DNA from: Ceratothoa steindachneri
Taxonomy: Eukaryota; Arthropoda; Malacostraca; Isopoda; Cymothoidae
Assembly (NCBI GenBank): GCA_963969495.1
Contig: OZ018324.1
Coordinates: 143,180,855 to 143,244,854, forward strand
Reading direction: 5' to 3'
Length of the DNA: 64,000 bases
Position numbers and translations under genes: made by a program. The notes beneath the pieces are model-generated. The model did no database searches and was not told where the DNA came from. It worked only from the letters and a program-made list of their open reading frames with translations. This document shows positions 56,200 to 64,000 of the stretch, piece by piece. Position 1 is the stretch's first letter, and every line of letters begins with the position of its first letter.

Positions 56200-57470
56200 T
56201 TCTTAAGTCTGTTTTTTATTTTTCATTCCATTTCTTCTTCCTGTTCTTTCAGGTTTTGTTTTGTTTGAGCTCTTGCTCTTTGAGTCTTTTTCTTATTCTG
56301 CTGATTCGTTTGTTTATTTTCTTTTGCGTTTTTATCTTCGATGAACTGTCTCTTCAGCAGATCCTCCGACGGAGGATTTTCTGGCAACCACAGCTTTTCC
56401 TTGAATCCATTCAATTCCAAGAAGCCGTTTAGTTCCTCTACAAATCTGCCTGAATGTGTCAAGTTCAACAGGTGTGCGATTATGACCATTACCATAATTT
56501 TCCGGCCCTCACTCGGCCTTAAAAGTTTCAGTTTGTAGATCCTTTTGATCGATGTATTTTTTAGAGGATCCGCTGCTTCTATGTAGGTTCGTGTCTTGCC
56601 TCCTTTTGTCTCTTCATTTCTTCCTTCTTGTTCCTAATTGCCTCTTTACGGATGTGACACCTCATGACCAAGGACCTGTGGTCCCCCGTACCGTTGACGC
56701 ATTTTAGCTTCTGGGACTTACACTCCTTTAACTTACGAGTATGACCTGGTTTGGACCAGTTGAAACAACAGACGTCCTTTGCTTGATACTCGTTCGTCAG
56801 ATCGGTTTAGCCAAGCATTTGAAGCAACATTCGAGTCGGATATACACCTCTGCCTCGATATGCTACACTCGTGGATATAAACCCAGAAGACTTTCATTCT
56901 TTGCCCTCTGGGCCATCTCTATTAATCCAAAAACGATTTTAACTACGTTATGTCCCTTACCGAATAACGCACTTTAGTGATATTGGCCTAATTTTGTTTC
57001 TTGGTTAGATTTTCTTTGAATTCTTCACAGGAGTTCAATGTGTAGAAAGGGTTGAGCTTTCTGAGGAGGATGGCGAGACCCACATGGATCTCTTGTGGGA
57101 TGGAGGTTTCCAGCCTTATCTTCCTGATAGACTTCTTGGCTTCATCAGAGACGAGCCTTTTGATGTTCTCCATCGTGTCACAGATAGTAGCGTATCGGTT
57201 GAGCATGTCGCTAATTCTTAAGATGTTGAGGACACCGAAGATCGTTTCCATCACTCTCATGCTGGATGGCTTTGTCCCTTCTCCGTATGCTGCGGATAAG
57301 TATTCGCTTGGTTTCATGGTGGTGGACCAATAGGCACCTTCGGGCAGCGGTTCTCTCTTTTTCCTTTGTTATTCTCCTCTTCTTCTTAAAGCATTTCTTC
57401 CCTGCGAGTCTGAAGTAGGTTTTCCTTTGAGCTTCACTTTAACTTTTTCTATTTTGCGAGGACCAGACAT
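56200..57470 (-). pseudogene. Non-LTR retrotransposon ORF1 (gag-like) relic
   Basis: A minus-strand ATG at 57470 opens MSGPRKIEKVKVKLKGKPTS. The frame, broken by one stop, continues into EYLSAAYGEGTKPSSMRVME (about 57245-57305) and LVSDEAKKSIRKIRLETSIP (about 57100-57165). After a break, CCHC knuckles follow: CFNWSKPGHTRKLKEC and KCVNGTGDHRSLVMRC (about 56670-56775). A charged tail ends near 56220 (KENKQTNQQNKKKTQRARAQ). The order of an N-terminal domain, knuckles and basic tail is that of ORF1 proteins of jockey-type elements, which bind the element RNA. ORF2 would follow below 56200 and is absent; a palindrome and a Tc1 relic occupy that place. At least two stops and a frameshift. Confidence 0.78.
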
Positions 57471-59390
57471 GATGATAGCTCAGGCTTAAAACGCACACGT
57501 TTAAGTAGGTCCAGTAGTCTGACATAGGCACTCACAACATGGTTTCATTCCTTGCCTAAATTTTCAGAACAAAATACGCACTTTCCTCTGGTGAGGAAAC
57601 CTGCCGAAGAAGTAATTGTAGTGTCACATTACAAGGCGAAATAGGATTGACAATAAAGCCTCACAGATAAGTAATATAAATCCTATGGAGACTTGAAATA
57701 AGCACGCACATAATTTTGTGCATGCAAAATATATAACATTTTGTCATTTAAAAAGTAATATATATATGAATTTTTTTAGAAAAAATAATATGTATTATCT
57801 GATCAACAAATAAATAATACTTACTTTTCTTATAAAGGCTCCAGGCAGAACAAATTTTCACACGCATACACACTCACAGGCATATACACTTAGACCCTTA
57901 CCTTCCCCGATCACCATGGTTCTGAGAAACGCAAGAGTTGTACCGACAAACGTCAAAACACGTGCAGTCATTGACACAGCTGAAAACAGGAAAGATAGGG
58001 ACTGTAATAAATGTCATGAGGTGCGAAACGCAAGATTGAATGCTCGAAGTTTGAGATAAATATTTTCTCTATCTACGTGCACATACAAATATACATCCTG
58101 TAGAGTAAGCTCCACCCGAGATGTATCATTGGTCAACAGCGGGCCAAGCCCACGGGTTCTCGATACAGTATATACAGCTCTGGATAGAGCTAAGGGGTAG
58201 GCAGGACAGGAAAGTCAAGTGAGTCAAGAGTCAAGAAAGAGGGAAAGATAGTTACTCGGTCATACGGTCAGGTAATCAAAAAGATACTCGAAATAGGCTT
58301 ATACATTCGTAGGCCTGTCTCAAATACGCAACACAAATTCAATCAAGTTCTTTCTGCCTACCCTTACGTAGTCTTCCGCCCAATACCGAGTCTTTTGAAT
58401 CCACCTTCCGAGATTACTTTTCCAGAGAATAATCCAACCGCTCCTCTTACCAGGTTACTTCACTGAAACCAAGCAAGAGTATAATCTGTCGCACAACTAG
58501 AGTTAGCTCAAGGTCAGTGCCCGTTAACCAAATACCACAATAGCGTTAGGTTGAAGTTAAGCAACACTGGGAAAGGTTAGTATTTGAATTATAAATCCGT
58601 CATAAATGCCTTATCCCGTCAACTATAACTCGGTAAACAGTTAATAGTCAACCATAGCTAAATAGCCTACAAACCTGCCATATACTATTCTCCATTATAG
58701 GGACAGTCATATCTAAATTGCCACTTGTAGAGTCCTATTGGCCCTTACAGGGGTACTCATAGCCAAATATCTAAGCTGTTGAAACAGCAAGGGTTTATGA
58801 ACGCTATATGGTATAAAACAGATCCCAGCCCCATCCATCCCAACACACACATCCACACACCCACACACCAACGAGGAGGGATAACGTGACTTACTGGTTA
58901 CCAGCCCACTTTTACTGAAACTCACACATACCATACAGGATCGAAACTATTTCCTTTTTCTGCGTTCTCGGTTTGCTTTATTTCGTGCAAACTCATTTCA
59001 TTCGGATTTATTCGTTCACATTGCCTCACCTTTTCGCTTGCAGAACTCGACAAGTCGTACAAATGAACTCAATGCATCCTTCCTCTCTTCTCACCAGATT
59101 CTATATTTTTATTGTTGTTCATCCTTCGGTTTTTAGATATTCTCTCGTAATGACTTCTACAAAGAATTTCAAATCATGTCCGTGAAGCTTACACACCTAG
59201 TATGTTCGCTGATAGCAAAACATTTCATGAAGATTAAATCACTATTTAAAACAATGAAATTTATGAAAGTATACTCAATATTTTGTAACTTGCAATAGAT
59301 GCTTTCTATTTTAACTTTTTTATTTAATATTTGTTGCTGTTACTATATCTAATATTTTTCCCATACTACAGTGTTTTTCTTTACAGGTGA
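57471..59390. other. 1.9 kb without recognised genes
   Basis: No domain or RNA gene. Small CA-rich tracts lie at about 57862-57890 and 58845-58872. Frames at 58713-58934 (-) and 58973-59185 (+) have no motif. The ORF1 promoter/5' UTR of the minus-strand element would lie just above 57470 but cannot be recognised. Confidence 0.45.
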
Positions 59391-59712
59391 CATAGCTACA
59401 ATGCCTAGAGAATGCAAAAAATCCCCAGACAATTACTCTTATATATGTATATGGATCAGTTACATTAAGACAATACAAGAGACAGTTGAGCCTAAAATAT
59501 GAATAAACTCTATGATCTCTATTTTGGATGTAAAGTAGGTGACCAGGAGAAAAGCTGGGCACTTCACATATGTTGTGTCAGGTGTACAAATTCCCTTTCT
59601 TCTTGGGTGAAAGGCAAAGGGCCTGTTGGACTCATGTTTCTCGTACAAATAGTCGGGAGGGAGCCAAAGGAACATTTAACGGATTGCTACGTCTGTTTAA
59701 AATATATTAAAG
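59391..59712 (+). pseudogene. First exon of a second Cys-rich family copy
   Basis: ATG at about 59401 starts MPRECKKSPDN, and after a frame break near 59497 the frame reads NKLYDLYFGCKVGDQEKSWA, then LHICCVRCTNSLSSWVKGKG and EPKEHLTDCYVCLKYIKG. It aligns end to end with exon 1 of the copy at 28.8 kb: YFGCKVGDQEKSWA against FGVKIGDQDQSVA, HICCVRC against HICCKRC, and HLTDCYVC against HTTDCYFC. It stops at AAAG followed by GT at 59713, the same codon and phase as in the first copy. A splice-acceptor-like CTTTACAG lies at 59379-59386, just upstream of the ATG. No second exon is seen downstream. Function unknown. Confidence 0.8.
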
Positions 59713-60540
59713 GTGGGTAGCGAAACTTCTAAGGTATAAAAGATAATATTTTTTATTTTCTAGAATCATATTTAATTTTATTTTGATATAGATAACTTGT
59801 TTTTATTCACTGAATTTGAAAGAATTCGAGGAGAGATAATAGGGTTAAAAATCTGGCTTCAGTAAATTAAAAAATCATAATATAAGCAATACCTCTTCTA
59901 ACGCAGAGTTAGTTCATATAAACATATACAACATAATTAGAATCGCTGATTCCATCTTTCTAGTTTTCCTCTGAGAGGCTTTCTCTCCCTGACACAATTT
60001 ATTTGATTTGATTTTTGACTGCATTTATTTCTTTTTGACGGTAAAAATGGCAATATAAATGTTTCACTTATTAATGTTAGATAACTTTATTAATGTAGAA
60101 AAAAACATTTAAAACTGTACGTGATGTCTCTTTTACATCGGTCATAAACAGTGCATGTTTCTAGTGCAAATGAAGAAATTAGTCTCCGTCGATTTTGACC
60201 TCTTACATGAGTTTTTATGGCGTTTCTCTGATATTATTATTATATCACTGCTATCTTATCACTCTTTCCTCTTTTTATTTAACTAATATTAATTCCCATT
60301 AGATTTTTGCCAGTTTACTTTGTAGGCACTTGTTTCTTTTACTTTTACTTTATGTTTCGAGTATGTTGAAAGGTTCTAGTCGATTTAAATGGCTCCAAAT
60401 TCACTTGTGATTTTTGTGCCTGTTTCTTTGTAAGAGTTCTTTTTCATCTTCTTCCTTGTGCTACTGTATTAATTAAAATTATTTTGTAAGCCATAATTAT
60501 TTTGAGGGCAGTTTCTCGGCGGAAAACTTGTACAAGAGAG
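59713..60540. other. AT-rich spacer, nothing recognised
   Basis: Searched for exon 2 and 3 of the Cys-rich family (the SSAIKPxxHGxGIPxP and GYTKHSCFLC blocks) and found none. No other motif. Confidence 0.5.
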
Positions 60541-62010
60541 AGGCGAATAAATTTCTTTCAATTTGTAGAAATCATATGTGAAACCTTTTCTAGTAGGGCC
60601 GTGTCCTGATGATAGGAAGATGGAGGTCTCCTTGGGAGATAGAGGCGGCTTTTTGGTAAGAATTTCCTGTCTTTTCGAAAAGTTTGGTGACCACTTTCTT
60701 AGCGTGTGTCACTTGTGGTTTTGTTTTTCCTCTTCTTTCTTCTCTTTGTCCGCTCTATTGGGGAAGTCGTAAATTCATCATATTTGCGGTGGATTAAGTC
60801 TGTCTTCACATCCACCTTCTTCCTTGTCTTGTCCACTTTCTTGTTATTATTATTTTAATTGTAGTAGAATTTTCAACGATTAATTAGGTTTACACAATAA
60901 CGTTAATTGTTGATGTTCTTTTCTAAGAGGAAGTTCAGCACATCTGCAAACGTTCCAAGATTTGTCATGTTAGCTGATTAAAGCCATGATCTTTTTGTTC
61001 TCTTATTCAACAGGGAGTTATAGACTGCTCCTCATGGATATTTTGTTTCGGTGAATTTTGCGTCTTTTTTCACAATTCTGTTTAGCCTCCATTGCTTTTG
61101 CTTGATGGTCAACGTCGCATTTGATGCATTTTTTGGTGGTTCTTCGGCATTTATTCCAAGTCAGCCATGAACATATTTTTCTGTTTTTTGGCAACGCTGA
61201 TTTTTTGGAAGGCGACCGGGTAAAGTTTGTAGCACCAAATAAAACATATTTATTTTACGTTTCTATTTGTTCTGGCAGGATTCTTAAATAGAAATTAAAG
61301 AGATTTTGTTTTTTGACAAATTTGTGTATATTAGAAACTTTTCTTAAGGATGCTTTCTACTAAATTTACTTCTTGATGTCCTTAAAAGTTTATCACGAAA
61401 TGCTTGGTCTCATTTTTGGCAGAAAATCGTTCTCTAGTCGATGATCTCCGGTGAAATCCTAGTTTCTATTCCTATTTTTAAAAATGTTTCTTTATTCTAT
61501 TTGTCTGCCAACAAATTCTAGATATCTTGGGTGAGGTGACAAATCGCGATGTATACTGATAGTGTGTGTTTAGAGCTTATAAGAGCAAATTTAGGAAGTC
61601 TCATACACGACCTGTGTCACTTCATCGTACTGTTATTATCTTCTCGAAATTTTGGCCAGTAAGTTCTTATAACATTATTAGCTTGTCGCTATTTAGAATG
61701 GTTTAATACGTCAAGAAACTAGCCAATTTTGAAGATTGTATTAAAGATGATTTTAAGAATCGTAGTGTTGTCGCTGGAGTAGTGTATGAGGTTTGAATTG
61801 TTAAATCCTGTTTGTTTGGTACCTTTTTCTTGAATGGATCAATGGCGTTCTTTATTTCTTCTTTTGTTCTTGTTCGCCTCTGGTCCAACCTTTTCTTATC
61901 TGATTTGTTAAACTGAATAAGGAGGAGTCATTTTATTGACGTTGTTTCTTAAGTATCTTGAATTTCTTTTATATCGCGACTCAAGAAATCGTTTCACTTT
62001 GGTGTTATCG
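60541..62010 (-). pseudogene. Non-LTR ORF1 (gag-like) relic
   Basis: Minus strand. An N-terminal part reads NAIDPFKKKVPNKQDLTIQT (about 61775-61850). LKIGIETRISPEII (about 61440-61480) is equivalent to KIRLETSIPQEI in the ORF1 at 57.1 kb. Downstream, KCRRTTKKCIKCDVDHQAKA and NCEKRRKI (about 61070-61155) form a decayed CCHC knuckle. A basic patch RTKRRKKRKNKTTSD (about 60715-60760) ends it. Domain order is the same as in the ORF1 relic at 56.2-57.5 kb but the sequences are well diverged. No endonuclease or RT follows. Stops in every section. Confidence 0.6.
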
Positions 62011-62498
62011 CGAAAACTGAATACCAGTGCGGCGAAATTTTCCTCTATTTATTAAGATTCTAATTTGGTTACTTTTTTTCTTTAATCTTTATTTTCATCT
62101 TTAATATTTATTTTCTCTTCTGGTTTTGTTTATTTTTTTAATAACGCTGAACAGTATTTATTTATTTACGCTCATCTATTAAGTATAACATTTCGTTTTT
62201 CATTTCCTTAGATTATTAGGTCTATCTATGTTTGCCTCTTTTCTTCAGAACTTCCTGTATGCCTTGTTGTCCTTTCGTTTTTTATTTTTATCTCTTCTCT
62301 CTATTCTTAGTGTAAAAGTGTAAGAACACTAGCCTTTAAGATTTTTAACGCATTTGCTTCATTCAGTGCCCCGATAAAGGAGAGAAGTGAAATAGAAGAG
62401 GAAACAACTTATTACTTTCAGGGAATTTCTAGTTTTGTTAACCTATAAAATCAAGCAGGTTTCCCTCTTCACTCTCAGGCGGGTAATAAAACCTAGCA

Positions 62499-62684
62499 GT
62501 GTCTTTACACCTCAGATTTGCTACAATCTGTTACGGCAGAAAAGACGTCGTGAAGTTGGTTTCGGAAGAAACTAGAAAAGCCGAATGTAAATTTGACGCG
62601 AGGCTTCAATCTCAACTCCCCAAAATTCTTGTTTCTACAATCAACATACACCGACGGCACGATCCATTCTTACCTCACGGATAA
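62499..62684 (+). pseudogene. Short ORF1 (gag-like) fragment on the plus strand
   Basis: The 61-codon frame contains RFATICYGRKDVVKLVSEET and RLQSQLPKILVS. It lines up with YATICDTMENIKRLVSDEA and RLETSIPQEIHVG in the minus-strand ORF1 at 57.0-57.3 kb. It is therefore a fragment of the same protein type, in the opposite orientation to the relic at 60.5-62.0 kb. No knuckles follow within reach. Confidence 0.55.
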
Positions 62685-64000
62685 TTTCTGATAGTAGCTC
62701 TAGGTTGAGCTTAAGAAAATGCAATCATGGACAAAGAGCATGAAAGTGAAACAATTCGGGAATAGGCCAAATATTGTAAAATTGATTTTCGCCTAATATG
62801 AAATGGCGCAGAAGGTAAAAAGGTAGCACTTGTGGTTTTTTAGATTAGAATAGCAACAAAGCAAATGCAAATTGAAGAGATCATTACCCAGGAAGTGTTT
62901 TCCAGATTCTATGCATTGTAAAAACATCCCAGACGATAGAGCTAGGCAAAAGAGTTGGTATGTCCAGACTTTGCAGAATTCGAACACGTCTGGAAGGACT
63001 AAAATATTGGTAGCCCAAAGTGCTTCACGGGGAAAAGGACCAAAGGACCCAAGCCATGTGTTTGCATATATACAAAAAACTTCATCAAATAAATGAAAAA
63101 ATTAATAGGAAAAAAAGCTAAAACATTTAAATATGATGAAGCCTTAGTTAATTTTATCGCAACGATACAACGGACCAGCACTTCAAACTAATAGAAAGAA
63201 GACAAATAACTAATGAGCCTAATTATATTCGCCCACATGGCACACCTGCCTAACCCAGAGTGCTAAAGCTCCCTCTCATCGACGATAAACCTAAAGAAGA
63301 GATAAACGAGCTCAACAAATATAATGAGAGAACAATGTTAGCTGCACTCAAACGACAGGAAAAACAAGAGCAGCAGCGTTAAATAGAGCAACTACTGAAT
63401 TATCCACAGTATCCCATAAAAAGTGCGCAGGAAATCTTTTTAATAAAGTACCTCATAGACGAATAAGATATTAAAATGAAAATCTTCGCGTTTAGTTTTT
63501 GATAAAATGAAAAAAGTGAAGAAAATCCAGTCCAAAGATTTAATAGAGTAAAATACAATTTGACTTTTGAATGCCCATACACCTAAGAGCAAGTGGCAGA
63601 GCTATATTACTGAAATAAGCATTTTTTAACAGAATCCAGTATGCACAACGTCACCCAACTGACCTTCAAAATTAAAGAAACTGTCCCGAAAGATTGAAAA
63701 ATGTAAAGACATTGACAAATGTAAATGAAAAGTGAAATTAGACATAACCAACCTTATTGTGTTGACAGTGAGAAAAATAATAATAATCAAGGAAGTTAAA
63801 TATTATAATTTAGCTAAAACAGAGTAAAAGAAATATTGTATGCTAAAAGCATTCAAAGTTAAGTGATAAAATCAAAGAGGAAGAATATTTAAAAATGGAA
63901 AAAACTTCCGTTCTTAAAAGTTATATGATATAACAACTAAGTGGAAGTTAAAAAAAATTTCATCAAAAGAAGATTAAAGAAATACTAGCATGTAATTTCA
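62685..64000. other. AT-rich end of the window, nothing firmly recognised
   Basis: Frames at 62872-63096 (+), 62793-62987 (-), 62999-63181 (-) and 63400-63582 (-) show no known motif. A + stretch at 63265-63380 (EEINELNKYNERTMLAALKR and following Gln-rich residues) looks hydrophilic and coding-like but cannot be placed. Confidence 0.4.

Overview
This is AT-rich eukaryotic DNA with no intact host gene, no rRNA and no prokaryotic gene organisation. Almost everything recognisable is a decayed transposable element, mixed with long (TA)n tracts and other simple repeats. The mixture (Penelope-like elements with GIY-YIG nucleases, two sorts of non-LTR retrotransposon, several Tc1/mariner lineages, a Tigger/pogo relic, a DIRS-like reverse transcriptase fragment, an LTR element and a Cys-rich multi-copy arthropod family) fits a large, repeat-rich arthropod genome, most likely a crustacean. 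The species cannot be fixed from the sequence.

Layout. 0-8 kb: a very decayed Penelope-like relic (+), a non-LTR relic (+, 2.6-4.3 kb) and a Penelope-like element with RT and GIY-YIG motifs (-, 5.0-7.3 kb). 7.9-11.2 kb: the best-preserved element, a 5'-truncated non-LTR retrotransposon (+) whose endonuclease-RT junction is split by a tandem hairpin repeat; a Tc1 relic follows at 11.6-12.1 kb. 12-17 kb: nothing recognised. 17.2-19.4 kb: a non-LTR gag/endonuclease relic (-). 21.5 kb: Tc1 fragment. 23.3-23.8 kb: a tandem dimer of a 260-bp unit. 25.4-28.3 kb: a composite inverted-repeat element built of serial small hairpins that show paired base changes. 28.8-31.05 kb: an intron-containing pseudogene of a Cys-rich family; its first exon recurs at 59.4 kb. 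35-39.5 kb: three Tc1/mariner relics and a head-to-head tRNA-like palindrome. 41.8-44.5 kb: a non-LTR relic (-). 44.8-45.9 kb: DIRS-like RT fragment and Tigger N-terminus. 45.86-51.1 kb: an LTR retrotransposon (-) whose surviving domains read gag, protease, integrase, RNase H, with RNase H after integrase. 51.3-55.3 kb: Penelope-like pieces (+) around a non-LTR relic (-), ending in a hammerhead-like core. 55.7-62.7 kb: Tc1 relic, a long palindrome, three gag-type ORF1 relics and the second Cys-rich copy. 62.7-64 kb: nothing recognised.

Nothing here forms an operon or pathway; the logic is nested insertion and decay. Three observations stand out: the Ty1/copia-like domain order in a Ty3/gypsy-type LTR element (resembling Gmr1-like elements), the hairpin-chain foldback element, and the Cys-rich family with a splice donor at the same codon in two copies.
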